A stretch of 64,000 nucleotides of DNA, from NCBI GenBank assembly GCA_037157565.1, contig JAZHRO010000003.1:38639001-38703000 (forward strand). The letters run 5' to 3'. Below are positions 34,355 to 47,036 of the stretch, in pieces. Position 1 is the first letter of the stretch; every line of letters begins with the position of its first letter. The DNA is from Thalassia testudinum (taxonomy: Eukaryota; Streptophyta; Magnoliopsida; Alismatales; Hydrocharitaceae). Made by a program: the position numbers and the translations under genes. Below the pieces are notes generated by a model. It searched no databases. It was not told where the DNA came from and saw only the letters and a list, made by a program, of their open reading frames with translations.

Positions 34355-35725
34355 TGCGAATTGAGGTAAGTTTTCTACTCATTCCTTTTATTTTCTCCTC
34401 ATACCCTTCTCTTCACGAGTGTTTTGTTTGCTTGTGTGCAGGTAAATCGGTTGCAAGGAGGAGACAAGTAGAGGAAGTCGGAGACTTGGGCAAATCCAAG
34501 GTGGGAGCGAGAGCTTGAAGTCGCTGGAGCTGCATTGGAGCTTCGCCCACGTTGCTAAAAAGGTAGGTGTCTCTCTCTTAGCAACTTAGGTTAACTTGTC
34601 ACCAAAATAAAGAAAAAAAGAAGAAACCTCAAAACACTTCTTGGGAATTCCTTGGGGCAAGTGGATTAAAAACAACTTGTTGACTGTTTGCTATCACCCC
34701 CACCAACCCTTGATTTCCCGTAGAACTTCGCATAGCAAAAATCCAAGAATCTTGATTCTTGGATTCTTCATTATGTGAAGTTTTCGTTGAGGCAAGTTAA
34801 AATTTATTGATTGTCATCCCTCCATGCCTCATTTGTTCACATTTGAGGATCACATTTTTTGGTGGGGAGACTTGGAATTGAGTTGATTCCAACCCCACCA
34901 TGACCTTTCAAGTGCCTTAGATTTGATCCTGAATGTTTCAACCCAAACATTTGAATTTTCTTTACATCATCTTGTGGTTGAGCCCTGTGTGGAACATCAT
35001 TTTGGTGATTGGGAGCACTTGAATTGAAGCGCTTTGGCTCCCTTTCACATTGACTTCAAATAGACTCATGCATTCATACATAGAAATTTTCTTCTAGGTA
35101 AGCCCATTGCATTTTTAGCATGCATTAACTAATTCACATTGAAGAAGGGTTTGTTGGGCATAAAAGAACTTGTGTTTTTCTCAAAACCTGGAGATTGGTT
35201 GAATTGGTAACTCAGTGGAATCCTAAAATCCATGCTACTTAAGGCTGAAATTCTAAAAGCCATTCACCATCTAAAACTCCTATTCAGGGAGATTTCCCCA
35301 TTATATGCTTGGTTTACACACATAAAATCAATGCACTTGGGCATTACCCATTTATAATGCCCTTCACATTCTTGGAGCACTTGATCCTAAGCCTCTAAAT
35401 TAAAATTGGTAGCAACTTGACCCCTATTAAGGATTGGAGGTCTAACTACCTACGTGTAGTGCCTACGTGCTGGTGAGGGTTCCCGCGTGCTATCAGGTGT
35501 CTAAGACTGGGGCAAACAGCCTTTCAATCTGGCCCAGTGTTCTGCGGTGCTCTCACTTGGTTCCGTAGGTTGTGATAGTAGGTAACTTAGATCTTTAGGT
35601 CTAAGGGCACATTGTAGAGGTTAGGAAATTGATTGCTTTGATTTGTCATCAAGTGTACCCATACGGTGTTGTTTCTCTCATCCCCTTTTCCCTTCTTATC
35701 TCCCCAATTCTTCCTGTGGTATTGC
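34355..35725 (+). other. Element F leader
   Basis: About 1.4 kb with no credible gene; Gag begins at 35726. Confidence 0.6.
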
Positions 35726-37894
35726 ATGTTTGGGAGGAGGTCACAAAACCCTAAATTATTTGAATTGTCTGATAATTCTAGAAGAATAGAAACTGAATCG
35801 TCATCCTCCTCCACAAACATGGCTGCACGCCCACCCCTAAATCCCGAGGGAGGAAACCACCCCCCTCAAATCCCACCAGGTGGTGGTGGAGCTGTAGACC
35901 CCATAACCCGCCTCCAAGCCCAAATGGAAATGTATAATTAGCGGATTGAAGCCATTAGGGAAACTTTGAAGGAAATGTAGAACCCTCCCAAACAGGAGGA
36001 GCCTAGGTCTCTTAGCTCTTATCAAAATCCTGCTGCTACAAAGGCCATAGGACAAATTCGAGTCCCCATTGGCAGGGATGATTTTGAATTGAAACCCAAT
36101 GTCATCGGCCTAATTAACTTTCATTTCCATGGTCTTGCAAGTGAAGATCCGTTTCTCCATTTGGAAGACTTAACCTGATTAGCTGAAACTGTTAAACCAA
36201 GAAATATTGGGTTATCAATTGTCCTCATGAAAATGTTCCCATTTTCATTGCGAGATAAAGTGTCGCAATGGTTGTGCACCCTTGGGAGAACCATCCATTC
36301 TTGGGAAGAGAAGCAAATAGCATTTCTCAAGAAATTCTTCCTAATCGGGCGAAACAATGCGCTTCGACATGCTATAACTTCTTTCACGCAACAAAACGGC
36401 AAGCAATTTCATGAGGCTTCGGAAAGGTACAATGACCTCCTCAGGAAATGTCCTCACCATGGTCTGCCTAAGTGGCATATAGCCCAGATCTTCTATTATG
36501 GGCTAAATGAAACTTTGAAATAGATTGCAAATGCTTCTTGCGAAGGGAATTTCATTAATAAAGACGAGAAAGGAGCATTTGAATTAATTGAGAACATGAG
36601 TGAAAATTAAATGAACAATGCCTCCATTGTCGCCTTTAATCGTGCTAGCTTACCTTGCAATGTTCAAGATGTTGACACGGGACCCTCCCATTCATCCACA
36701 GACCTTAACCTTATTGCACAAAAATTGGGTGAAGTTCCGTTGTGCACAAGAAGCTGGATGAGCTTCTGGCCAATCCTGCCCATTCTATGGCAAACACCTC
36801 CACCTCACCACTCTGTCACAACCCTAATCCTTCCAATACTAGGATTATTCCCAAAAACCTCATGAGATCATCCTTACAAAGTGTCGCGTCGAGCAATTCG
36901 GTGAGTCATGTTGATCTGGCTTTTGCAAGCTAGTATTTCGACATGGAGGACCAAGCCTCCATGTGCTCGGATGCTTATTTACATATGGACTCATATTCTG
37001 GCTTAGAAGACGCTTGCACCCTAGGGAACAACCCATTCTCTACTACTTATAACCTAGGCTGGCGAAATCATCCTAACTTCACATGGTTCAATAACCCGTA
37101 GCGTGAAAACCCTGCAGGTGGACCAATGCGACCGTCCACACCCGTCATCCGAAGGGCCCAGTCTAATCCTGTGGCGAATCCGCCATCGAGTCCTTGCATA
37201 CCGGAAACAGAACACGCATCAAGTCCTCTTCATAAACTGATGAGAATGGTGACAGAATTGTCTAAGTGCCATGTAGAGAACATGACCTCTATTCAGCACC
37301 AACTGGCGCAGTAGAATGCTGAGATCAGTCAACTACGCATGGTGACTCGATCTCAGGCCACTCTTCCACCATCACCTATTCCTAACCTGCGAAATTTTGT
37401 ACCCCGTGGTCCTCAACCACAGGTACAACCTTCTCAGGGGCAGTTTCATCAGATTCTGCAAGCTCCGAGCATTCCACTGGGATTTCAAGCTAATCCTACA
37501 GCATCACCTCACCCTTAAGTCCCTATTGCGAACCCTCCTCCGCCTTATGATCCCACTAGACCCGCCGAACGTCCAATGCGATTACTACGAGGAGCGTAAG
37601 CAAACCGTCAATCCACCTCGACCTGATCCTGGCTCATCTTTTTCATTGCCCTCTCATTCAGGATGCGCACCACATTCTCGTGAGGATGATACACCCAAAC
37701 TAGTGCCAGAATCAGTCCCATTCCCTAAGGCTCTACTGAGGCAGCCAAAAGGCAAGAAAAAGGATATGCAGGCCTTTGATAACCTGCGTAATTTATTCAG
37801 GGATGTTGAAATCAAGGTACCCCTGTTGGAGGCTATCGACCATGTACCAACTGTTGCACGATTTTTCAAACACTACACTACACCCAGGCGATAG
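35726..37894 (+). pseudogene. gag: Element F gag, decayed
   Basis: Starts MFGRRSQNP, the motif also at the start of the element A ORF. Gag core traces at about 36060-36600: LINFHFHGLASEDPFLHLE, FLKKFFLIGRNNALRHAITS, KCPHHGLPKWHIAQIFYYGL, then IANASCEGNF. DLNLIAQKLGEV is near 36700. At least six in-frame stops or frame changes interrupt it. The end (37600-37890) matches the segment just before protease in element A (VPFPKAL, VPLLEAIDHVPTVARFFK). Confidence 0.85.
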
Positions 37895-38470
37895 TCAAAG
37901 AAAATAAAGAATCCAGTGGTTCTCTCGCCTCATGCGCGTTGTGCTATACTGTCAAATCTACCACCGAAGTAGAAAGATCTGGGCACACTGCTTATTTCTT
38001 GTAGCATCCAAGGCTGTAATTTCAACCATGCTTTGCTTGATCTAGGATCTTCCATCAATCTTATACCAACCATCATGCTCGAGAAATTTGCTTTAGGAAA
38101 TCTGAAACCCACCCCTGTCATGTTACAGTTGGCAGCTCGTTCTGTCAAAATACCGAAGGGTGTGGTGGAAGACATGGTTGTTAGGGTCAACAGTCTCTAT
38201 TTTCCTGTTGACTTTCTTGTTTTGGATATGCAAGTTCCTAGCTCAATTTTTTATTGTCCAATCATACTTGGTCGACCTTTCTTGGCCACATCCTGCGCCC
38301 ATATCAACTAAGAGTCTGGCTGCATTGAGATTGCCGTTGGCTCTGAGAAACTGAAGCTAAACATCTTCAAGGCAACCAAGAATTTTGATTGCGATTGCAT
38401 CGAGGATGACACGTCTGATGAGGACATGGTCGTCAGCGCATGTATCGGACTTATAGGGGGACCTATTCTG
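37895..38470 (+). pseudogene. pr: Element F aspartic protease, decayed
   Basis: LLDLGSSINLIPTIMLEKF near 38030 contains the active-site DLGSS (usual DTG/DLGAS), and IILGRPFLAT is near 38255. A stop at about 38310 separates it from the following acidic linker. Reading must cross a stop near 37892 to join gag. Confidence 0.8.
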
Positions 38471-41400
38471 AGTGTTGTGGATTACCCCTAAACACAAACC
38501 ATTGCCTGACTAACACATACTGTGACGTTCCCCCATCCCTCCCCTTACCCGTACCTTCTCCTAACCAGACTTCTGACGAGGTTTTCTCCGCTTCCCATAC
38601 CTCGTGGTCTGAATCATATTCGGGCTACCCACCGCTGGTCCACCTTCTTGATGACCAGATTACCCTTTCTTTCCTGCCAAATCATGTGGAATTGCAACTC
38701 CACAATGGGAACTTGAGCCCACATACTGATCACTGGGGCTATCCCTTTTTGGATCCATCAATCCAAGATGCCCCTCTTCTTGGCCAATCTGAGGGCCAAC
38801 TTCTTCCTCCTGCCTTTCTTTCTTATGATCTACTTGGGACACTCTCGTCGCAAGAAATGCCAGATCTTTCACCATCCACTCCTGAGCTAAAAGAGCTGTC
38901 TAACACGCTTAAATATGTTTTCTTGCGACCAAATGAAACTCTCCCCGTAATCATTAGTACAAAATTGACCAAGGAGCAGGAGTGCAAACTAACAAAGGTC
39001 CTTACGGAACACAAGCCAGCCGTTGGATGGTCTTTATCGGACTTAACTGGAATTAGCCTCTCCTACTACACACACCATATATATACGGAGGAGGAGGCTG
39101 GACCTTCCTGCGAGATGCAGCGACATCTCGACCCTAATATGTGGGAGGTCGTTAAAAAGGAAATAATTAAATGGCTGGATGCAGGTATAATCTACCTGAT
39201 CAGCGATAGCCCCTGGGTGAGCCCGATTCATGTCATGCCCAAAAAGGCAGGACTCACCATCCATATCAATGACAAGGGCGAATCCATCCCTACACGCACT
39301 CCTACAACTTGGAGAGTATGTGTAGACTATAGGAAACTGAATGCTGCAACAAAGAAAGATCACTTTCCACTACCTTTTATCAACAAAATCCTGGAGCGGA
39401 TAGCGTGAAATAAAATTTTATGATTCCTAGATGGATTCTCTAGATATAACTAGGTGGCAATTGACCCCTGGGACAAAGAGAAACCACCTTTACCAGCCCC
39501 TTCGGCACCTTCTCATTTAGAAGGATGCCTTTTGGACTTTGTAACGTGCCAGCAACTTTCCAGAGATGTATGCTGGTAATATTCCATGACATGGTGGGTG
39601 ACTTTCTTGAGGTGTTCATGGATGACTTTTCGGTCTTCGGACCTTCATTTGATGATTGTCTTGCCAACCTGACCCGTATCCTTCGGAGATGTATTGATGT
39701 GAACCTCGTGCTTTCTTGGGAAAAAAGTCATTTTATGGTGCACGAGGGAATTGTTCTTGAGCATATCATCTCCGGTAGGGGTAGCAAGGTTGACAGAGCT
39801 AGGCTTGATGTAATTGCTGATTTACCTGTGCCTGGCTATGTCAAGCAAATCCGCTTTTTCTTGGGACACGTCGGTTTCTATAGGAGATTCATCAAAGACT
39901 TCTCCAAGATTTCTAGGCCTTTAACTCATCTCCTATTGATCGACGTACCCTTTAATTTGGGCCCCAACTGCATACGAGCATTCACGCAGCTGCGTGATGC
40001 TGTCACCAAGGCCCCTGTTCTCCAACCACCTGACTGGTCCCTCGACTTTGAACTCATGTGTGATGCTTCCAACCTTGCAGTCAGGGCTATCCTGGGACAA
40101 AGATGCGATAGGCACCCCTTCATGGTGTACTACTCCAGTAAGACGTTGGACGAGGCCTAGCATAATTATACAACCACTGAGAAAGAACTACTGGCGGTCA
40201 TCTTTGGGCTAGAGAAATTCCATTCTTACCTTCTGGGCTCACAAGTTATTGTATTCACTAACCACGCGGCCATTCGCCATCTAATGACAAGAAGGATTCC
40301 AAGCCTAGACTGATTCGTTGGATCCTTCTGCTCCAAGAATTTGACATTGAGATCTGTGATAAAGCTGGAGCCCAGAATGTTGTTGTTGATCATCTCTTGA
40401 GACTGGACCCTAACCACATTGGACTTACCCTGCCGATTAATGAGGTTTCTCCCGATGAGCACCTATTGGCAATTAATGTGGCAAGTGGACCTTGGTATGC
40501 CGACACTGCCAATTACCTTGCTTCTAGTTCCCTATCATGTGGCTGGCCTAAAAACCAACGCGAGCGTCTCATCGCAGAAGCAAAGTTCTATTTTTGGGAT
40601 AATCCACTACTTTTTCGAATAGATGCTGACCAGATCATTCGTCACTGTATTCCTGACAGTGAATTCCCCAGTGTGCTATCCTTCTACCACGATCAGGCCT
40701 GCGGAGGCCATTTTTCTGGGAGGAAAACTGCAGCCAAGGTGTTGCAGTGCAGGTTCTTTTGGCCCTCCCTTCACCAGGATGCACACAATTATGCCAAACG
40801 TTGCACTAGGTGCCAGTTGTTATGGTCAATGTCACGTCGTAACATGATGCCCTTGCAACCCATCCTAGCTACCGAAATCTTTGACATTTGGGGAATCGAT
40901 TTCATGGGTCCCTTTCCTCCTTCCAACGACTTTGAGTACATCCTCGTTGCTATTGATTATGTTTCCAAATGGATCGAGGCTATTCCCACACGCCATGCTG
41001 ACCATGTCATATCTACTCGATTTGTCAAAAACCACATTTTTGCACTCTTCCGGATCCCGCGAGCCATTATCTCTGATGGAGGAAGTCATTTTACCCATGC
41101 TTCTTTTCGGGCACTTCTGAGGAAATATGGAGTTCACCATCGTATCGCATCTCCATATCATCCTCAGATGAATGGCTAGGCTAAGGTGTCAAACTGGCAA
41201 ATCAAGCAAATTCTTCAGAAAATGGTTCAGCCTAACCGTAAGGATTGGTCCGACAAGCTGATTGATGCACTTTGGGCGTATCGGACAACCTTCAAGGCTC
41301 CCCTAGGTATGTCTCCTTATAGAATCATTATGGGAAGCCTTGTCATTTGCCCGTGGAGCTAGAGCATTGTGCTTATTGGGTGGTTCTCCAATGTAACCTC

Positions 41401-41777
41401 GACCCAGACCTGTGTGGTCGAGATAAGAAACTCCAACTCCAAGGGCTGAAAAAGCTCCGTTGTGAAGCCTATGATTCTACCTTAACTTTCAAGCAACGTA
41501 CTAAGGCCTTTCACGACTGTCGAATTCAGTAGAAGGAATTTGAGCCATCTCAGCAAGTTTGGCTTTACAATGCCTGACTCAAATTCTTTCCAGGGAAATT
41601 AAAGTCTAAACGGACTGGTCCCTACTTGGTCTCGAGACCATTTCCCAATGGGGACGTTGAAATTGAAGATCGCAAATTTGGGCGTAAATTTACGGTCAAT
41701 GGGCAGCGATTAAAACCCTTTCTTACTCATGAACTTGCCCCCGTTGGTGAAACTATTGCCCTGTTGGAGGGTAACTA
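38471..41777 (+). pseudogene. pol: Element F pol (RT, RNase H, integrase), decayed
   Basis: RT fingers at 39125-39405 (IIKWLDAGIIYLISDSPWVS, WRVCVDYRKLNAATKKDHF). The RT palm starts at 39525 after a frame break (MPFGLCNVPATFQRCM, catalytic FMDDF at 39615-39629). RNase H at about 40030-40400 (LDFELMCDASNLAVRAILGQ, TTEKELLAVIFGLEKFHSY), with a stop at 40158 and a frame change near 40290. Integrase at 40640-41777: zinc finger HDQACGGHF and CTRCQ, core IDFMG and ISDGG. The third catalytic position reads AKVSN, Lys for the usual Glu, next to a stop at 41177. The C-terminal domain runs to 41777 with two more stops. This enzyme set would copy and insert retrotransposon DNA in an active relative. Confidence 0.9.
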
Positions 41778-43166
41778 ACTTCATGCCTTACTCTGAGTCC
41801 AACTGGGGACGTTAAATTTAGTGCTCGTTGGGAGGCACCCCAGCAACACTCCTCCACTATAACTTACACAATTCCTTTCACTTCGCACTTATTCACTTTT
41901 CACATCACCACCCACCATCCACCCACCCTTCCACCCTGCTATATACGTTGCACGTCAACTCTTGTTCCCTAATCCTTGGGCCTTGCTTTACCCTGCATGC
42001 ATATGAGGACATAGCATCATTTGGCATGGGTGGGTGGAAAGCCATCCGTAGGATCTGGGTATTATATGGTATCATGCAGCTTCCATTATACATATTCTTC
42101 TATAAATATGTACATAACTTATTTCAAAAAAAAAGAAAAAAAAGGTATTTAGCAATGATCTGAAGGCTGAAACAAAAATACAATAAGTGTTTATGGATAT
42201 TCTACCACTGTGTTGAAGACTTTCCAGGCCACAGAAGCTTGATTCACTTAGGCTTGGCTTAATTCACTTGAGCATTGATAAGATAGACCAGAATCTCTCC
42301 TAACAAAGGACGTATTCCTGTACCTGAGTCACCAGTACAGGATTCATTGGTTTGCTTCTACTTGAGAGCCTAAGTAATCTTGGTTTACACTACACATATC
42401 TAGAAAGACCATGTGAACAAAAGATCCAACCCCAGTGTTCATTATGGAAGGTGGAGTCCTTACCTGTGCGCGCAGGTAGACTTTTTATCCCAGACTTTAG
42501 TCTTGTGTCTAGGAGAAACTCTTTCCACCAAAAAGGTACTCTCCCACCAAAAATGTGTGCTCTCCCAAATAAAGTTGTAAGAGATTTACTGACACTTGTT
42601 TCAGAAAAAAAAAAAAAAGACAGGCAGAAAGAAAATATTTGCAAATAAGTCAGTATATCTTTCAAATGTCTATAAATTATTCTCCCCAAAAAGTTTTTCA
42701 AGGCATGTCATAAATACCCTGTTTCTACCATATATTCCTTGAGCCACAAAAGCAATAAAATGGGAGTTGAGTTTTCCGTCATCTTTTTAAGGGTCAATCT
42801 AAAGACATGAGTTGAATCTGGGACCAACCTGCACTTAAATATTTGTGAAACCCTGGGCTTGAGTCTTAATGTTCATCTGGTTAGCTTGATCCTTCACTAT
42901 GCACAAACCATAATCTCTTGAGCTTTCAAGTACGCCAAAACCTTCTGAGTCCTGGAAATCATACTTAAGGTTTAACTATCAAGAGTCCAGGTTAGTCGAG
43001 AGATAGTCTATGTCATGTAAGACTTAAAGTACTGGTAGTCTTCTCTGTAATTGGTTCTCACAATATCCAACAGATAAACACACCTATGTCACCTTAGATG
43101 AAATCTTTAGCTCAAGATCATTTCTAAATACAATACAAAATGTTTTGCTAGGGACTAGCAAAAGAT
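41778..43166 (+). other. Element F 3' non-coding region
   Basis: Directly after pol comes GGGGACGTTAAATTTAGTGC and the inverted repeat TGGGAGGCACCCCA (41829-41842). At 42003-42036 is the internal polypurine-like module: ATGAGGACATAGCATCAT, then GGCATGGGTGGGTGG. The rest has an A-tract near 42123-42145 and no gene. Confidence 0.65.
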
Positions 43167-43179
43167 AGGCATGGGGGTA
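43167..43179 (+). promoter_or_regulatory. Element F 3' polypurine tract
   Basis: AGGCATGGGGGTA directly before the 3' LTR, preceded by GGGACTAGCAAAAGAT. Confidence 0.85.
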
Positions 43180-45470
43180 TGTTTGCACACCAAAAATACA
43201 CCAGTAATTGTGCCATCTTGTGTTATTCCCTAGCATTTCCATTGCATGTTATATAGCTATAATCGCATTTTTAAATAGACAACTGCATGCAGTTATAGAT
43301 AGGGGAGGAGAGTGTGAATAATTGGCCACCCATTCTATTACCATTAATCAACATCTTCATTAAGTGTGGCATTGCAATTTCACCATTTTTATTTTTTTTC
43401 GTTTACTTCGTATTTTTTTTCTCATGTGGCTGTAGGGCATAGGGCATGTGCGTGCCTCTTCGCATCTCACCTCCTACCAACAGCATGGCAGGAGGTGCGC
43501 TACCAACAGCATGGCTATGGCATGCTTCCTCTTCTTTAAAAAGCCTTGCCCTCTCCATTGTGCGAGGCCCTTACAGACACCTGCATGCACTTTCATCCAC
43601 TGCACTGTCAGGCCAACCTCATCCCCGTTCCCTCTCCATACACAGCAGCTCTTCTCACTGAGAAGAGACACACTGTGGGTAGGAGAAAACCCACAGTGGT
43701 CCCACAACCACCATTATGAGTTCCACCACCGCCCAGCTCCTTCGTGAGCAGGTGGGCATGGTGGATTCGCCTTTTGTTTTCATCACTGTTCGCCTTCTCC
43801 GCCATTGCCAGAGCTTCAAGATCAGAGGCTCCAGCAACATGCACGCTCGCCTGCAGCACCGTCGACCACCGCGCATGCACCTGTAGGATGTGCGGACCCT
43901 CTTTCCACGTGCGCAGGCACTTCCCAGCGTGCCCGCGCATGCAGAACTGGCAGCTACCGGTTGGCAGACCGCACGTGCACTGTAGCACATTGTAGCGTGC
44001 TGTCTGCACGACACTGTAGCCACCGGCTTTGGCGCTCTCTCTCCTCTACACTACCTGCTCCAGTCGATCTCCAGCATCCGCGCCTGCACCCGCCCGTGCA
44101 CGAAGAGAGAGCAGGCGCTTCCCCATTGCACAGCGCGTGCTCTCCCTCCTGCGCCCACGCCTCCTCACGCATCAGATGATGGGGTTGCGTAGTAGACTTC
44201 TTATCTGCTACACTCCCCCTCATCCGCCAGTGCACACACACACCCACTTATGCACACACTTGTACTCTCTCACATGCACTTGTACACGCTGATACACACC
44301 CTTATACACTTACACCTACACACATATTTATATATATCCACTCACATATATACATAAATACATATATATATAAATCTCTATATATATATCTATGCATATA
44401 TACATATATATACACATATACAAATACATATATATACATATATAAATATACAAATTTATACACATATACAACTATATATATATATAGTTATAAATATATA
44501 CATACATACATCTATATATATGTTTATATACATATATACAAATATACATATATATACATATATATATTTGCATATCTATATATATATATATACACATCTA
44601 CATATATACATATATAGTTATAGATATATATATATATCCATATACATATACATTCACCTACCCATATACATATATACAATTCACTACCCATACTCCCATG
44701 CATTAGTCACTCCACCACACATCATATCGTAGGAATATCAGCACCAGTTGCTGATATTCCCCAATATCCGATCAAAGCAAGCGCTTCCACAAGCACTCCC
44801 ACACATCCACTCACTCCATACATCACTCTGTCTTGTTGGTTGTGTCTTGCTAGACGTGGACCAACTTGAGACTGTGCTAGACTTCATTTCCACTTCCACC
44901 TCCACCCGTAAATATAATATATACATATATATATATATACTGTATATACTATATATCTATACAAATATCAAGCTTGGTATTTCTTTCTTTGCTAGCAACC
45001 TACCTTGTTTTCATTTATCTTTTGCTTCTTGCTATTAAAAATATAAAAAAAGGAGTAAAAGAGAAAATATAATTCTTGTCTTGCAGGTATTTGGTCTTGC
45101 GAATAACATGATCAATTTTTGGAACCCCAAGCTGGCTACAAGCCAAGAACTATTTGGCTCAAGGCCAAGGACAAGATTTTGAGGGTGTACCTCAAGGACA
45201 ATATTGTCAAAAAAAAATCTTAAATAGAAAAAAACCAAAAATATAATAAACGAAAGGAAGAGATACGTTTTAGGAAAGGAGTATAAAGTCCTTGACCTTC
45301 AAATTCTCGCCTTCCTGAGATCAACCCTGGGCCTAAAAGTGATCAAGATAAAATCAAGTTGGCCAGGTTAAAAATTTTGTGAGTTGATTAGACTCAATTT
45401 TAGGTTCTTCCACTATACTAATTTCAATGATAATATCACCATATTAATAGAACCTATTCGAGTCTCGCCA
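43180..45470 (+). repeat. Element F 3' LTR (2291 bp)
   Basis: Starts TGTTTGCACACC and ends TCTCGCCA, followed by ATGGC. Lacks the 276-bp segment of the 5' LTR. TA-rich microsatellite at about 44310-44665. Many substitutions separate the two LTRs, so F is much older than A. Confidence 0.9.
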
Positions 45471-45492
45471 ATGGCTAGTCCTTTGGGCAAGG
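45471..45492 (+). pseudogene. gag: Element E gag, short continuation between F and G
   Basis: After the duplicated ATGGC, 17 further bases of E gag follow before element G starts. Read on from the left part they extend the segment that corresponds to LIAQKLGE in F and LIAQKLDQ in A. This confirms that F and G both hit the same gag gene. CAAGG at 45488-45492 is the left target duplication of G; its partner is outside the window. Confidence 0.7.
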
Positions 45493-47013
45493 TGATGTAA
45501 ACACATTTATTGAGGGTAAAATGTCTATTTATGCATGTTCCTAGGCTTAGATTTGCATTTCATGTTATAAATATTGCATAGCATGAATCATTCTACATTT
45601 AGAGTAGCTGTATATAATTTTGGTTAATTGCGTCCTTTTTGTTGTTAGGAGAGAAGGATATTTATTTCGAAGCCTCGGATTGACGATTCGACCGTACGGA
45701 TCTGATCAAGACAACAATCGAAGTCCAATGCCTCTGAAATCGCTTCGATCGGAGTCCCATAGCACCATATGCAGTCCATGGAAGATCAATGGGCAAGGGA
45801 CTAGGTGATGTAATTTAGAGCTTCAAATGATTAATTCGATCACGCAGATGGATATGAGCCGACGATCGTAGCCTAGAGGCATGAAAATCGACTCAATCCG
45901 GCCTCTGTAGCAGCCCCTACAACAAGAAGAAGATGGACAGCCTAAACTGCACCACGTGGCGCAGCCCAGGCCGCCAGCACACGCACGCAGCACCGCACAC
46001 GCGCAGTAGCGCAGGTGCACGTGTGGGCGTGTAGGTGCACATGTGCGCAGTGCAGCGCCTACATGCGGGCGTGCGCACGTGGTAAGGCAAGAGCGCGGTG
46101 CCAGCGCAGCATGAGGTGGACTACAGCGAAGCATGAGCTGGACTTACAGAGATGCTTACAGCCGTCGGTAATTCATCGCAAGCCAACAAAGCCAGTAGTA
46201 GGTGCCAGCGGGAAAAAGTTTCCTACAGCGATGTTTCCATCGATGGCTTGGATGTCACTAATGGTTCCATACCTATTTTTGCCTCTTCTCCTCCACTATA
46301 AATGGGCCTACACCCCCTCCCTTCCAAGCCATCTCTACCTACTCTACTCCCACCTACTCCCAAGCTCTAGCAAGCCTACCAATGCTCCATTTTGGCTTGT
46401 TCTCAAGCTCCCAAGGTGCCTATTAATGTAGCGAACCTTTGCCCCACCAAATACTACAACAACTTCCCATCTCCCTTCATAGGTCACCTTGGAGCCGTCC
46501 TCCCACCTCCATTCCGATAGCAGATCAACTCCGTCTTCGCACCTCCATTTTGGAGCTATGCTGAAGCTTTCCTCAGCCCGACGTCCTCCAACATCTCACC
46601 TCTGTCGTCCTGCTGCTCACCTCCTTTGTCCAAGCTTCTGCCAGGCACCTTCGTCTTGCCGAACAGTCGATTTAGGAGATTTCCTCTCACCTCCCTCTCC
46701 TTATATGCTTTCATAGTTTCTTGTAATTGACATTGGAAGTAATATATATCAAATTTGTTCCACATCTTTATCTTGTGATACGTTTACTTATTTTCTTTTA
46801 TTTTTAAAGTACAAAAAAAGTAACAAAACCCCAAAATACCAAAAAGAAAAACTCGAAGCATGGTTTTCAACTACAGTAAATGTCGCCTCCCTGTGTTCGA
46901 CCCGAGACTCCCTTGCTATTTCGGCATAAATTTTATCTGATCGACGTGTTTAGCAACTACGACAATGGGTTACTTGTAACCCTGATTTCTAAAACGCAAA
47001 ACACGCCCAACCA
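45493..47013 (+). repeat. Element G 5' LTR (1521 bp)
   Basis: Starts TGATGTAAACACATTTATTG, ends CCCAACCA. The start matches element C's LTR (TGATGTAAACACATTTACAC) and the second half matches element B. TATA box at 46297-46303 (CACTATAAATGGG). A CG/CA-rich block with many alternating purine-pyrimidine steps lies at about 45950-46090. Confidence 0.9.
46297..46303 (+). promoter_or_regulatory. TATA box of the element G LTR
   Basis: CCACTATAAATGGGCC, about 800 bp into the LTR. Confidence 0.7.
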
Positions 47014-47016
47014 TTT

Positions 47017-47036
47017 TGGCGCCATTGTCGGGGAGG
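47017..47036 (+). promoter_or_regulatory. Element G primer binding site
   Basis: TGGCGCCATTGTCGGGGAGG, tRNA-Asp type with two differences, 3 nt after the LTR. Confidence 0.87.

Larger units (their letters stand above)
31730..45470 (+). mobile_element. Element F: complete but decayed Athila-like Gag-Pol retrotransposon
   Basis: LTRs at 31730-34325 and 43180-45470, primer site at 34335, gag, protease, RT, RNase H and integrase in the canonical gypsy order, then a polypurine tract at 43169. A 5-bp duplication ATGGC flanks it. Multiple stops and frame changes in gag and pol, and a loss of a catalytic integrase residue, show it is no longer active. It is inserted in E gag. Confidence 0.93.
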
